A DNA stretch of 64,000 nt from Streptomyces davaonensis JCM 4913 (GCF_000349325.1 NC_020504.1:8226326-8290325), one strand, 5' to 3'. Counted from the first letter of the stretch, positions 9,830 to 19,194 are shown. The notes: generated by a model not told the origin, from the letters alone. Numbers and translations are program-made.

Positions 9830-12277
9830 TCAGTCCACCGGCTCCGTGAGGGACTGCTCGGCCCAGATGATCTTGCCCTCGGGGGCGAAGCGCGTGCCCC
9901 ATCGCTGGGCGAACTGGGACACCAGCAACAGCCCCCGGCCGCCCTCGTCGGTGGCGCGCGGATGGCGCAGATGCGGGGCGGAGGCGCCGCCGTCCAGGAC
10001 CTCGCAGATCAGCGAGCGCTCCTTGATCAGCCGCAGCCGGATGGGCCCGGCCGCGTGCCGGATGGCGTTGGTGACCAGCTCGCTGACGATCAGTTCGGTG
10101 GTGAAGGCCAGCGGCTCCAGATCCCATTCGGAAAGCTGGCGGGTGGCGCCCTTGCGGGCGTCGGCGACCACGGCGGGATCGCTCGGCAGGTCCCAGTCCG
10201 CGACCTGGTCGGAGCCCAGCAGCCGGGTGCGGGCCATCAGCAGCACCACGTCGTCCTGCGGCCGCACCGGGACCAGCGCGTCCACCACGGCCCTGGCGTG
10301 CAGCGCGAGGGAGGGCGCGGTCCGTTCCAGGGCCGGGCGCAGCCGGTCCCGGTCCGCGTCCCTGGTCCCGGCGTCGCCGCGGGCCAGCAGGCCGTCGGTG
10401 TACAGGGCGAGCGTGCTGCCCTCGGCCAGCACCAGCTCGACCGCCTCGAAGGGCGGGCCGCCCACGCCGAGCGGCGGCCCCTGCGGCAGATCGACGAAGG
10501 TCACCTCGCCGTCGGGCAGCAGGACGGCGGGGGAGGGATGGCCGGCGGCGGCCATGGTGCACTGCCCGTCCACCGGGTCGTACACCGCGTACAGGCACCC
10601 CGCCCCCACGCCCCGCATGCTGTCGGCGCCCTCGGTGTCCGGCGCCACGCCCTCGTCCCGGGCCGACCTGCCGACCAGGTCGTCGAGATGGGCCAGCACC
10701 TCGTCGGGCCGCAGATCCAGCGCGGCGAGCGTCCGTACGGCCGTACGCAGGCGGCCCATGGCCGCGGCGGCGTCGATGCCGTGCCCCGGCACCTCGCCCA
10801 CCACCAGCGCGACCCGCGCCCCGGACAGCGGCACGAGGTCGTACCAGTCGCCGCCGAGGCCGGTCAGCTCGTCGGCGGGCCGGTAGCAGGAGGCGACCTC
10901 CACGGCGTCCTGGTCGCACAGCCGGTGGGGGAGCAGACTGCGCTGGAGGACCAGGGCGGCGTCCCGTTCGCGGGTGTAGCGGCGGGCGTTGTCCACGCAG
11001 ACAGCGGCCCGCGACACCAGGTCCTCGGCGAGCCGCAGATCGTCCGCGTCGAACGGCTCCTTGCGGCTGCGCCGGAAGAACGTGGTGATCCCCAGCGTGA
11101 CGCCCCGCGCGCGGACCGGCACGATCATCACGCTGTGCAGCCCCAGCTCCCGGAAGGTGGCCTCCCGGCCCAGCACGTCCACGGCCCATTCCCGGGCGAG
11201 CGGATCGAGCCGCTCGGCACGCCAGGAGCGGCCACTGGTCAGCGAGCGGATCGGCGGCGACCCCGCGAGATAGGTGGCCACGGCTCCTATGCCGACGGCC
11301 GCGTCCTCGGTTTCCGAGCGATGTCCGGCCCGGCGCAGCGCCACCGGCCCGGTCCGGCTCAGCGGCCCGGGTGCGGGTTCCCCGCCGCTGAGCACCGAGT
11401 CGAGCAGATCCACCCAGACCAGGTCGGCGAAGCCCGGCACCGCCACGTCCGCCAGCTCCTGGGCGGTGTGCACCACGTCCAGCGTGCGTCCGATGTGCCG
11501 GCCCGCGCGGTCCAGCAGGGCGAGCCGCTGTCGGGCCCGGTGCCGCTCGCTGACGTCGACGACCGTGTAGTACACGCCCATCGCCCGGCCCTGGTCGTCG
11601 TCGAGCCGGGTGAACGACATCATGTGCGCCGTCTCCCGGTACGGTGCCGAGCGCAGATGCCCGAGGTGCTCGTACCCGACGATCGGCTCCCCGGTCTCCA
11701 GCACCCGCCGCATCTGCGTCTCCAGGGCCGCCGCGTCCAGGCCCGGCTGGATGTCCGCGAGCCGCCGCCCCAGCCGCTGGTAGGGCGGTCCGCCGCCGTA
11801 CTCCTCCAGCGCGGCGTTGGACCAGACGAACCGCAGATCGGTGTCCACGATCGCTATGCCGACGGGCGAGCGGGCCGCCATCTGCTCCAGCACCGTCCGG
11901 CTCATGTCCCAGCCCGGCGCCTGCTCCATCTCCGACAGCAGCGCCAGCCAGCGCGCCGAACCGTCCTCCTCCGGCGCGGCGACGACCCGCGTCATCACCC
12001 GCACCGGGGTCCCGTCCGCGCGCCGGGCGGTCAGCAGCCCCGCCCAGCCGCCGTCCCGGCGGCACCGCTCGCCCAGCTCCGGGAGGCGCGCCGCGTCCTC
12101 GTCCGTCAGCAGCCCGGCCACCGGCCGGCCCACCACCTCGGCCGGACCATAGGCCAGCAGCCGCTGGGCCGCGTGGGTCCAGCAGGTCACCAGACCCCGG
12201 TCGTCGAGCAGCACGGGCACGGCATCGGCCACATCGAACCGATGCCGTGCTGCGGCGCGCTCCTCCTGTGTGCCCAC
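9830..12277 (-). CDS. PAS-PAS-GAF-PP2C-HATPase regulatory phosphatase
   Basis: An 815-residue multidomain regulator. Two PAS domains (about 15-115 and 135-245) and a GAF domain (about 265-430) precede a SpoIIE/PP2C phosphatase domain (about 455-660; GGDWYDLVPL, GEVPGHGID) and a C-terminal RsbW-like kinase ATPase (about 690-810; the GGRGLLLVS glycine loop is visible). One chain therefore carries both switch activities used in partner switching of sigma factors. I take GTG at 12277, preceded by GGAGAGG; a GTG at 12319 would add 14 residues. Confidence 0.87.
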   Translation of the reverse strand: MGTQEERAAARHRFDVADAVPVLLDDRGLVTCWTHAAQRLLAYGPAEVVGRPVAGLLTDEDAARLPELGERCRRDGGWAGLLTARRADGTPVRVMTRVVAAPEEDGSARWLALLSEMEQAPGWDMSRTVLEQMAARSPVGIAIVDTDLRFVWSNAALEEYGGGPPYQRLGRRLADIQPGLDAAALETQMRRVLETGEPIVGYEHLGHLRSAPYRETAHMMSFTRLDDDQGRAMGVYYTVVDVSERHRARQRLALLDRAGRHIGRTLDVVHTAQELADVAVPGFADLVWVDLLDSVLSGGEPAPGPLSRTGPVALRRAGHRSETEDAAVGIGAVATYLAGSPPIRSLTSGRSWRAERLDPLAREWAVDVLGREATFRELGLHSVMIVPVRARGVTLGITTFFRRSRKEPFDADDLRLAEDLVSRAAVCVDNARRYTRERDAALVLQRSLLPHRLCDQDAVEVASCYRPADELTGLGGDWYDLVPLSGARVALVVGEVPGHGIDAAAAMGRLRTAVRTLAALDLRPDEVLAHLDDLVGRSARDEGVAPDTEGADSMRGVGAGCLYAVYDPVDGQCTMAAAGHPSPAVLLPDGEVTFVDLPQGPPLGVGGPPFEAVELVLAEGSTLALYTDGLLARGDAGTRDADRDRLRPALERTAPSLALHARAVVDALVPVRPQDDVVLLMARTRLLGSDQVADWDLPSDPAVVADARKGATRQLSEWDLEPLAFTTELIVSELVTNAIRHAAGPIRLRLIKERSLICEVLDGGASAPHLRHPRATDEGGRGLLLVSQFAQRWGTRFAPEGKIIWAEQSLTEPVD

Positions 12278-12400
12278 GGCCGACCTCTCCGTCGCTGAGA
12301 GTCGCTGAGAGTGGTCCACGTCAGTGGTCTACCACCTCTGATCCCAGTGTTCACCCTCGCAGTGCGAAGGAGAGACGGCCACTGCGGGCACTCTCCTCGC

Positions 12401-13618
12401 CTACTTCAGTACCTTCTCCAGCGCGGCCAGCGCACCCGCCAGCTCCTCGGCGGTGATCGTCAGCGGCGGAGCCAGCCGGATCGTGGAGCCGTGCGTGTCC
12501 TTGACCAGCACGCCCTCCCGCATCAGCCGCTCACTGATCTCCCGGCCGGTGCCCACCGAGGGGTCGATGTCCACGCCCGCCCACAGGCCGCGGGCGCGGA
12601 AGCCGACCACGCCCTTGCCGACGAGTTCGGTCAGCCCGTCCCTCAGGCCGACGCCGAGGTCGGCCGCCCGGCGCTGGAACTCGCCGGTCTCCAGCAGCTC
12701 CACCACCGCGGTGCCGACGGCGGCGGCCAGCGGGTTGCCGCCGAACGTGGAGCCGTGCTCGCCGGGCCGCAGCACCCCGAGCACCTCGCGCTTGGCCACC
12801 ACGGCGGACACCGGGACGATGCCGCCGCCCAGCGCCTTGCCGAGCAGCAGCATGTCGGGCACGACCGCCTCGTGCTCGACGGCGAGGGTACGGCCGGTGC
12901 GGCCGAGGCCCGACTGGATCTCGTCCGCGATGAACAGACAGCCCTTGCGGCTGGTCAGCTCCCGCACTCCGGCCAGATAGCCGTCGTCGGGGATGACCAC
13001 GCCCGCCTCGCCCTGGATCGGCTCGATGAGGACCGCCGCCGTGGTGTCGTCGACGGCCTCCTCCAGCGCGGCCAGGTCGTTGTAGGGGACGACCCGGAAG
13101 CCCGGGGTGAAGGGTCCGAAGCCGGAGCGGGCGGTCTCGTCGGTGGAGAAGCTGACGATGGTCGTCGTACGGCCGTGGAAGTTGTCCGCCGCGACCACGA
13201 TGGTGGCCTGGCCGTCCGGGACACCCTTGACCTCGTACGCCCACTTGCGGGCCACCTTGACCGCGCTCTCCACGGCCTCGGCGCCGGTGTTCATGGGCAG
13301 CACCATGTCCAGGCCGGTCAGCGCGGCCAGGCGCTCGGCGAACTCGGCGAGCTTGTCGTTGTGGAACGCCCGCGAGGTGAGCGTGAGCAGATCCAGCTGC
13401 CGGTGGGCGGCCTCGATCAGCCCGGGGTGGCGGTGGCCGAAGTTGAGCGCCGAGTAGCCCGCCAGCATGTCCAGGTAGCGGTTGCCCTCGACGTCCTCCA
13501 CCCAGGTGCCCTCGGCGCGCGCGACGACGACCGGCAGCGGGTGGTAGTTGTGCGCGAGGACGGGCTCCTCGGCGCGGATCAGGTCGGCGGAGGAACGGGT
13601 GTGCGCGGGTGCGGTCAT
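12401..13618 (-). CDS. rocD: ornithine aminotransferase
   Basis: A 405-residue PLP-dependent class III aminotransferase converting ornithine and 2-oxoglutarate to glutamate semialdehyde and glutamate. Diagnostic segments are LDMLAGYSALNFGHRHP, MNTGAEAVESAVKVARKW, FIADEIQSGLGRTG and the PLP-lysine region LLGKALGGG. ATG at 13618 overlaps the ddaH stop by 4 bases (ATGA), so the two genes are coupled. The context is arginine-derivative catabolism. Confidence 0.94.
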   Translation of the reverse strand: MTAPAHTRSSADLIRAEEPVLAHNYHPLPVVVARAEGTWVEDVEGNRYLDMLAGYSALNFGHRHPGLIEAAHRQLDLLTLTSRAFHNDKLAEFAERLAALTGLDMVLPMNTGAEAVESAVKVARKWAYEVKGVPDGQATIVVAADNFHGRTTTIVSFSTDETARSGFGPFTPGFRVVPYNDLAALEEAVDDTTAAVLIEPIQGEAGVVIPDDGYLAGVRELTSRKGCLFIADEIQSGLGRTGRTLAVEHEAVVPDMLLLGKALGGGIVPVSAVVAKREVLGVLRPGEHGSTFGGNPLAAAVGTAVVELLETGEFQRRAADLGVGLRDGLTELVGKGVVGFRARGLWAGVDIDPSVGTGREISERLMREGVLVKDTHGSTIRLAPPLTITAEELAGALAALEKVLK

Positions 13619-14427
13619 GAGCGGATCTCCTGGGTGCAGCACTTGATGCCGCCGCCGGCCTTCAGCAGCTCGGACAGGTCGACGGGGACGGGGACGTAGC
13701 CACGCAGGGCCAGCTGGTCGGCGAGGGCGGTCGCACCGGGCGCGATGAAGACGTGCAGGCCGTCGGAGACGGAGTTCAGACCGAACGCCATCGCGTCCTC
13801 ACGGGTCGCCAGCACCGCGTCCGGGTACAGCCGCCGGAGCACCTCGCGGCTCCCCGGCGAGAACGCCTCCGGGTAGTAGGCGATGTTGTTCTCGTCCAGC
13901 ACGAACAGCGCGGTGTCCAGGTGGTAGAAGTACGGGTCCACCAGCGTCAGGCTGATCACCGGGACGCCGAAGAACTCCTGCACCTCGCGATGGGCCTCGC
14001 GGGTGGTGCGGAAACCGGTGCCGGCCAGCACATAGCGGCCCGCGGGGACCAGGTCGCCCTCGCCCTCGCACACCGACTCGGGGCGGTAGACGTCGAATCC
14101 GGACGCCTTGAACCACGTCTCGTAGTGGGTGGACTCCGGGCGCCGCTCGGCCGCGTGGAAGAGCGAGCCGAAGACCCGGCCGTCCACGCTGACCGCGCAG
14201 TTCGCGGCGAAGACCATGTCGGGGAGTCCGGGGACCGGCTCCACGGTGTCGACGGCGTGGCCGTGGGCGCGGTAGGCGCGGATCAGCGACTGCCACTGCT
14301 CCTGGGCGAGATCGACGTCGACCCGGGTGTCGGGTTGCATCCAGGGGTTGATCGCGTACTGCACGGCGAAGTGTCTGGGTTCGCAGACGAGGAAGCGCCG
14401 CCGGCGCGGCACACGGGTTTCGGGCAC
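13615..14427 (-). CDS. ddaH: dimethylargininase / amidinotransferase-fold hydrolase
   Basis: A 270-residue guanidine-modifying enzyme hydrolysing dimethylarginine (or a related guanidine compound) to citrulline plus an amine. Family features are FAANCAVSVDG, the catalytic His region FYHLDTALFVLDE and the catalytic Cys near the C-terminus (GGGIKCCTQEIR). GTG at 14427 has GGAGG upstream and gives a normal length. It is the first gene of the ddaH-rocD pair. Arginine deiminase specificity is possible, but the size favours DDAH. Confidence 0.88.
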   Translation of the reverse strand: MPETRVPRRRRFLVCEPRHFAVQYAINPWMQPDTRVDVDLAQEQWQSLIRAYRAHGHAVDTVEPVPGLPDMVFAANCAVSVDGRVFGSLFHAAERRPESTHYETWFKASGFDVYRPESVCEGEGDLVPAGRYVLAGTGFRTTREAHREVQEFFGVPVISLTLVDPYFYHLDTALFVLDENNIAYYPEAFSPGSREVLRRLYPDAVLATREDAMAFGLNSVSDGLHVFIAPGATALADQLALRGYVPVPVDLSELLKAGGGIKCCTQEIRS

Positions 14428-14470
14428 AGAGGGGTTCCTCCGCTTCCTGCGGTGGGACTGGGTTGACACC

Positions 14471-14500
14471 ACGGTAGAAAGTGACCCAGACGCCCGACAA
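14471..14500 (-). promoter_or_regulatory. candidate promoter of ddaH-rocD
   Basis: On the minus strand TTGTCG (14500-14495) is separated by 18 bases from TACCGT (14476-14471). Transcription would start near 14464, giving a leader of about 37 bases before the ddaH GTG. The match to the vegetative consensus is moderate. Confidence 0.35.
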
Positions 14501-14510
14501 GGAACAAGGG

Positions 14511-14526
14511 CTGCGTGTTCACGCAG
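14511..14526. promoter_or_regulatory. candidate Lrp/AsnC operator
   Basis: CTGCGTG-TT-CACGCAG is a perfect 7-bp inverted repeat just upstream of the candidate ddaH -35 element. GCTGCGT is repeated 21 bp further on at 14531, about two helical turns away. It lies between ddaH and the Lrp/AsnC gene, as expected for a site bound by that regulator. Confidence 0.45.
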
Positions 14527-14548
14527 GAATGCTGCGTTGTTTCCCTGC

Positions 14549-15064
14549 TCAGCGCAGGTCTGATGCGCCCTCTCCCGTGCTCTCCGGGGCCGCTTGGCTC
14601 GCGCCGGCCTCCGGACTGTCCGGGAGTAGATGGGACAGCACCATCACGCTGATCGTCTTCCGGATGAAAGGCTCGACGCGGATCCGCTCCAGCACCTCCT
14701 CGAAGTGCTCCACATCCCGTGCCCGCACGTGCAGCAACGCGTCCGCGCCACCCGTCACCGTCATCGCCGCGGTGATCTCCGGATAGTTGCGCACCACCTC
14801 CGCCAGCCGCCGCGGCGGGGCCGCGCCCTCGCAGTACACCTCCACGTACGCCTCCGTGCGCCAGCCCAGCGCCGACGGCTTCACCGTGGCCGTGAACCCG
14901 GTGATCACGCCGGACTCCCGCAGCCGGTCCACGCGCCGTTTCACGGCAGTGGAGGACAGCCCGACGGCCGCGCCGATCTCGTTGAAACTGGTCCTGGCGT
15001 TCGCCATCAGGGCGGTGATGATCTTCCGGTCGAGCTCGTCGAACGGCGTGGTCCTGCTGTTCAT
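14549..15064 (-). CDS. Lrp/AsnC family transcriptional regulator
   Basis: A 171-residue regulator. The N-terminal winged helix-turn-helix (about 8-60; DRKIITALMANARTSFNEI then SSTAVKRRVDRL) is followed by a RAM effector domain (about 70-150). The C-terminal 20 residues are a flexible acidic tail. It sits immediately upstream of ddaH-rocD on the same strand, so arginine, ornithine or a related amino acid is a likely effector. The start ATG is well defined. Confidence 0.92.
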   Translation of the reverse strand: MNSRTTPFDELDRKIITALMANARTSFNEIGAAVGLSSTAVKRRVDRLRESGVITGFTATVKPSALGWRTEAYVEVYCEGAAPPRRLAEVVRNYPEITAAMTVTGGADALLHVRARDVEHFEEVLERIRVEPFIRKTISVMVLSHLLPDSPEAGASQAAPESTGEGASDLR

Positions 15065-15142
15065 GGCGGCACCCTACCCAGCGGAAACGTCCACAGCCCG
15101 GCCCGTGTGCAGGCGTACGAATTGCTCCTACACTCCACGTTC

Positions 15143-15892
15143 ATGCTGCGTGCCCTGGCTGTCGACGACGAACGCCCCTCGCTGGAGGAACTGCTCTACC
15201 TCCTGAACGCCGATCCCCGCATCGGCAGCGCGGAGGGCGCCGGGGACGCCACCGAGGCGCTGCGCCGGATCAACCGGGCGCTGGAGTCGGGGCCCGCCGG
15301 GCCCGAGGCGATCGACGTCGTCTTCCTCGACATCAACATGCCCGGCCTCGACGGCCTGGACCTCGCCCGGCTGCTCGGCGGGTTCGCCAAGCCCCCGCTG
15401 GTCGTGTTCGTCACCGCGCACGAGGACTTCGCCGTGCAGGCCTTCGACCTCAAGGCCGTCGACTACGTCCTCAAGCCGGTCCGCAAGGAGCGCCTCGGCG
15501 AGGCCGTCCGCCGGGCCGCCGAACTGATCGGCGCCGGGCCCCGAATACCCGTGCACGAGCCCGACCCGGACCACATACCCGTCGAACTCGGCGGCGTGAC
15601 CCGCTTCGTGCCCGTCGAGGAGATCACCCATGTCGAGGCCCAGGGCGACTACGCCCGGCTGCACACCGACAAGGGTAGCCACCTGGTCCGCATCCCGCTG
15701 TCCACCCTGGAGGACCGCTGGCGCTCCCGCGGCTTCGTCCGCATCCACCGCCGCCATCTGGTCGCCCTGCGCCACATCGGCGAACTCCGGCTGGACGCGG
15801 GCACGGTCAGCGTCCTCGTCGGCGCCGAGGAACTCCAGGTCAGCCGGCGCCACGCGCGCGAGCTGCGGGACCTGCTGATGAGGAGGCCGTGA
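15143..15892 (+). CDS. LytTR-family response regulator
   Basis: A 249-residue response regulator. It has a receiver domain (about 1-125; acidic pocket VDDE, phospho-acceptor Asp63 in VFLDINMPGLDG, Lys in DYVLKPV) and a LytTR DNA-binding domain (about 145-245; HVEAQGDYARLHT, FVRIHRRHLV). It is first in a four-gene operon, with its stop overlapping the next start (GTGA). Its partner kinase lies at 17977-19191. Confidence 0.94.
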   Translation: MLRALAVDDERPSLEELLYLLNADPRIGSAEGAGDATEALRRINRALESGPAGPEAIDVVFLDINMPGLDGLDLARLLGGFAKPPLVVFVTAHEDFAVQAFDLKAVDYVLKPVRKERLGEAVRRAAELIGAGPRIPVHEPDPDHIPVELGGVTRFVPVEEITHVEAQGDYARLHTDKGSHLVRIPLSTLEDRWRSRGFVRIHRRHLVALRHIGELRLDAGTVSVLVGAEELQVSRRHARELRDLLMRRP

Positions 15893-16263
15893 CCGTGGCC
15901 GCCCAGGACCCCGCCGACCGCCGCGTCGTCGTCACCGGACCGCCCCGGCGCACGCGCCCCGCCTCCGGCTACTACCGCCCGCGCACCGAGATCGACGAGC
16001 AGACCACCCTCGGCCACACCTACGTCCGCTCCCTGATGCGCTCCCAACTGCGCGCCGCCCTGGCCGTCGTCGCCGTCCTCGGACTCCTGATCGGCCCGCT
16101 GCCCCTGCTCTTCGCCACCATCCCGGACTCCGACCGCCTGGAATGGACCGTCCTCGGCTTCTGCCTGTACGCCCCGCTCGTGCTGCTCGCCCGCTGGTAC
16201 GTGCGGCGCGCCGAGCGCAACGAGCGCGACTTCGTCCGCCTCGTCGAGGACCAGGACCGCTGA
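15889..16263 (+). CDS. small membrane protein paired with symporter
   Basis: A 124-residue protein with two central membrane segments (about 57-77 and 85-104) and charged termini. The size, topology and position before an SSS symporter resemble DUF485-type partners of acetate permeases, but I see no decisive motif. GTG at 15889 overlaps the regulator's stop; the symporter begins 7 bp downstream. Probably a subunit or assembly factor of that symporter. Confidence 0.8.
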   Translation: MTVAAQDPADRRVVVTGPPRRTRPASGYYRPRTEIDEQTTLGHTYVRSLMRSQLRAALAVVAVLGLLIGPLPLLFATIPDSDRLEWTVLGFCLYAPLVLLARWYVRRAERNERDFVRLVEDQDR

Positions 16264-16270
16264 GGGGCAC

Positions 16271-17980
16271 GTGAACGAGAACTTCGCCGTCCCCGCCGTC
16301 GCGCTCGTCGTCCTCGCGACTGTCTTCGTCGGCGCCTTCGGCCTGCGCATCTCCCGCACCACCTCCGACTTCTACGTCGCGTCCCGCACCGTCGGCCCCC
16401 GCCTCAACGCCGCCGCCATCAGCGGCGAGTACCTCTCCGCCGCCTCCTTCCTCGGCATCGCCGGACTGGTCCTGGTCCAGGGCCCCGACATGCTCTGGTA
16501 CCCGGTCGGCTACACCGCCGGATACCTGGTCCTGCTCCTGTTCGTCGCCGCCCCGCTGCGCCGCTCCGGCGCCTACACCCTCCCCGACTTCGCCGAGGCC
16601 CGGCTCGCCTCCCAGGCGGTACGACGGCTCGCCGGAGCCTTCGTCGTCGGCGTCGGCTGGCTCTACCTGCTGCCCCAACTCCAGGGCGCCGGGCTGACGC
16701 TGACCGTGCTCACCGGCGCGCCCGACTGGCTCGGCGGAGTGATCGTGGCGGTCGTGGTGGTCGCCATCGTCGCCGCGGGCGGCATGCGCAGCATCACCTT
16801 CGTCCAGGCCTTCCAGTACTGGCTGAAGCTGACCGCCCTGCTGGTGCCCGCCCTGTTCCTGGTCCTCGCCTGGCAGAGCGACGGCGCGCCCCACCACGCC
16901 TTCGACGAACCCGCCGCCTTCCGCGAACAGCGCACCGTTCGCGTCGACGACAGCCTGGACCTGCGCCTGGAACGACCGCTGACCGTCACGGTGAGCGGCA
17001 CCGTCGACGGCCGCGCCCACGAGGAGCAGCGCCTCGAACTCCCCGCCGGCACCCACCGCATCGACCGCGGCACCCGGCTGACCTTCGCCGAGGGAGCGGC
17101 CCTTCCCGAGGCCGAGCGCGACAGCGACGGCAGCCTGTCGCCGTCCCAGGCCGAGAGTCGCGGCGAGCGCCCGCTGTACGCCACGTACGGACTGATCATC
17201 GCCACCTTCCTCGGCACCATGGGCCTGCCCCATGTCGTCGTCCGCTTCTACACCAGCCCGCACGGAGTCGCCGCCCGCCGCACCACGGTCGCGGTCCTGG
17301 GCCTGATCGGCGCCTTCTACCTGCTGCCCCCGGTCTACGGCGCCCTCGGCCGCCTGTACGCCCCCGAACTGACCCTCACCGGCGACGCGGACGCCGCGGT
17401 CCTGCTGCTGCCCGAGCGCATGATCGGCGGAGTCGGCGGCGACCTGCTGGGCGCGCTGGTCGCCGGGGGCGCCTTCGCCGCGTTCCTGTCGACCGCCTCA
17501 GGGCTGACCATGGCCGTCGCGGGCGTCCTCACTCAGGACGTCCTCCCCTCGCGCGGCGTACGGCACTTCCGGCTCGGCACGCTGCTCGCCATGGCCGTAC
17601 CGCTCGCGGCGAGCGCCCTGGTGGGCGGGCTGCCGGTCGCCGACGCGGTGGGGCTCGCCTTCGCGGTGTCGGCATCGTCCTTCTGCCCGCTGCTGGTGCT
17701 CGGCATCTGGTGGCACCGGCTCACCCCGCCCGGGGCGGCCGCCGGAATGCTGGTGGGCGGCGGCTCCGCCCTGCTCGCCGTGGCGGCGACGATGTCCGGC
17801 TTCCCCGGCACCGGAGCCCTGCACGCCCTGCTCGCCTGGCCCGCCCTCTGGTCGGTACCGCTGGCCTTCCTCACGATGATGCTGGTGTCCCTGGCCACCC
17901 CGAGCCGAGTCCCGTCCGGGACAGCGGCGATCCTGGCCCGGTTCCATTTGCCGGAGGAACTGGCGGAGGTGAAGTCATGA
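16271..17980 (+). CDS. sodium:solute symporter family protein (ActP/MctC-like)
   Basis: A 569-residue SSS-family secondary transporter, probably for a small monocarboxylate such as acetate, pyruvate or propionate. Early segments (SGEYLSAASFLGIAGLV) and the later HVVVRFYTSP block are typical. About 100 residues between roughly 200 and 300 form a large hydrophilic, beta-rich loop outside the membrane, as in MctC-like members. GTG start. Its end overlaps the sensor kinase start (ATGA), which ties transporter and kinase synthesis together. Confidence 0.9.
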   Translation: MNENFAVPAVALVVLATVFVGAFGLRISRTTSDFYVASRTVGPRLNAAAISGEYLSAASFLGIAGLVLVQGPDMLWYPVGYTAGYLVLLLFVAAPLRRSGAYTLPDFAEARLASQAVRRLAGAFVVGVGWLYLLPQLQGAGLTLTVLTGAPDWLGGVIVAVVVVAIVAAGGMRSITFVQAFQYWLKLTALLVPALFLVLAWQSDGAPHHAFDEPAAFREQRTVRVDDSLDLRLERPLTVTVSGTVDGRAHEEQRLELPAGTHRIDRGTRLTFAEGAALPEAERDSDGSLSPSQAESRGERPLYATYGLIIATFLGTMGLPHVVVRFYTSPHGVAARRTTVAVLGLIGAFYLLPPVYGALGRLYAPELTLTGDADAAVLLLPERMIGGVGGDLLGALVAGGAFAAFLSTASGLTMAVAGVLTQDVLPSRGVRHFRLGTLLAMAVPLAASALVGGLPVADAVGLAFAVSASSFCPLLVLGIWWHRLTPPGAAAGMLVGGGSALLAVAATMSGFPGTGALHALLAWPALWSVPLAFLTMMLVSLATPSRVPSGTAAILARFHLPEELAEVKS

Positions 17981-19191
17981 GTGGGTTCATTGCCGGACTG
18001 TGCGTCGCGATCCTGCCCCTGCTGGCCGCCGGGTTCTGGCTCGGTCGGCGCACCGCCCGCCCCGAGAGTCAGGGCGGACTCGGCACGCCCGTCGAGCACG
18101 CCACCTTCGAGACCCTGCACACCGCCTCCCTCGCCGCGCCCCCGCTCCGGGCGGGCCTGACGGAGGAGACGGCCCGCAAGTCGGCGCGCAGGCTGCGCTC
18201 GCTGCTCGGCACGGACGCCCTGTGTCTCACCGACCAGAAGGAGGTGCTGGCCTGGGACGGAGTCGGCGCCCATCACCGTGCCGAGATCATGGAACGCCTC
18301 TCCGGACCCCTGGACTCCGGCCGCGGCGAGGCCTTCCCGCTGACCTGCGACACCCCCGACTGCCCTCTGCGCTGGGCGGTCGTCACCCCCCTCACCGTCG
18401 ACGACCGCGTTCACGGCGCCCTCGTCGCCTGTGCGCCCCGCGAGTCCGCCGTACTGGTCCGGGCCGCCGGAGAGGTCGCCCGCTGGGTCTCCGTCCAGTT
18501 GGAGTTGGCCGATCTGGACCAGTCCCGCACCCGGCTGATCGAGGCCGAGATCAAGGCACTTCGCGCCCAGATCTCCCCGCACTTCATCTTCAACTCGCTC
18601 GCGGTGATCGCCAGCTTCGTGCGCACCGACCCCGAACGCGCCCGCGAACTGCTCCTGGAGTTCGCCGACTTCACCCGCTACTCGTTCCGCAGGCACGGCG
18701 ACTTCACCACGCTCGCCGACGAACTCCACGCCATCGACCACTACTTGGCACTGGTCCGGGCGAGATTCGGCGACCGCCTCTCCGTCACCCTCCAGATCGC
18801 CCCCGAGGTGCTGCCGGTCGCCCTGCCCTTCCTCTGTCTCCAGCCGCTGGTGGAGAACGCCGTCAAGCACGGCCTGGAGGGCCGAGCCGCCACCACCGGG
18901 AAGTGCAGGATCAGCATCACGGCCCAGGACGCGGGCGCGGAGGCCCTGGTCGTCATCGAGGACGACGGCGCCGGAATGGACCCCGTCCTGCTGCGCCGCA
19001 TCCTCGCCGGCGAGGTCAGCCCCTCCGGGGGCATCGGCCTCTCCAACGTCGACGACCGGCTCCGTCAGGTCTACGGAGACGACTACGGCCTCGTCATCGA
19101 GACCGCCGTGGGAGCGGGGATGAAGGTGACCGCCCGGCTGCCCAAGTACCAGCCGGGCGTGCACTCCGCGGGCCGGCTGACCGGCGCCTGA
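17977..19191 (+). CDS. LytS-type sensor histidine kinase
   Basis: A 404-residue kinase. It has one N-terminal membrane segment (about 4-22), a GAF-like sensory region (about 45-175), a His_kinase domain with phospho-acceptor His202 in AQISPHFIFNSL, and a C-terminal ATPase with the N box LQPLVENAVKHGLEG and DDGAGMDP. It lacks the multi-span 5TM sensor of LytS proper. It is coupled to the symporter and is the natural partner of the LytTR regulator at 15143. Confidence 0.93.
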   Translation: MSGFIAGLCVAILPLLAAGFWLGRRTARPESQGGLGTPVEHATFETLHTASLAAPPLRAGLTEETARKSARRLRSLLGTDALCLTDQKEVLAWDGVGAHHRAEIMERLSGPLDSGRGEAFPLTCDTPDCPLRWAVVTPLTVDDRVHGALVACAPRESAVLVRAAGEVARWVSVQLELADLDQSRTRLIEAEIKALRAQISPHFIFNSLAVIASFVRTDPERARELLLEFADFTRYSFRRHGDFTTLADELHAIDHYLALVRARFGDRLSVTLQIAPEVLPVALPFLCLQPLVENAVKHGLEGRAATTGKCRISITAQDAGAEALVVIEDDGAGMDPVLLRRILAGEVSPSGGIGLSNVDDRLRQVYGDDYGLVIETAVGAGMKVTARLPKYQPGVHSAGRLTGA

Positions 19192-19194
19192 GGG

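Noticed and set aside
9053..12298. 1081-codon open frame on the plus strand
   Set aside because: It lies antisense to two clearly recognised phosphatase genes. Its translation is His/Gln/Arg/Pro-rich without domains, as expected from the GC bias of the true frame.
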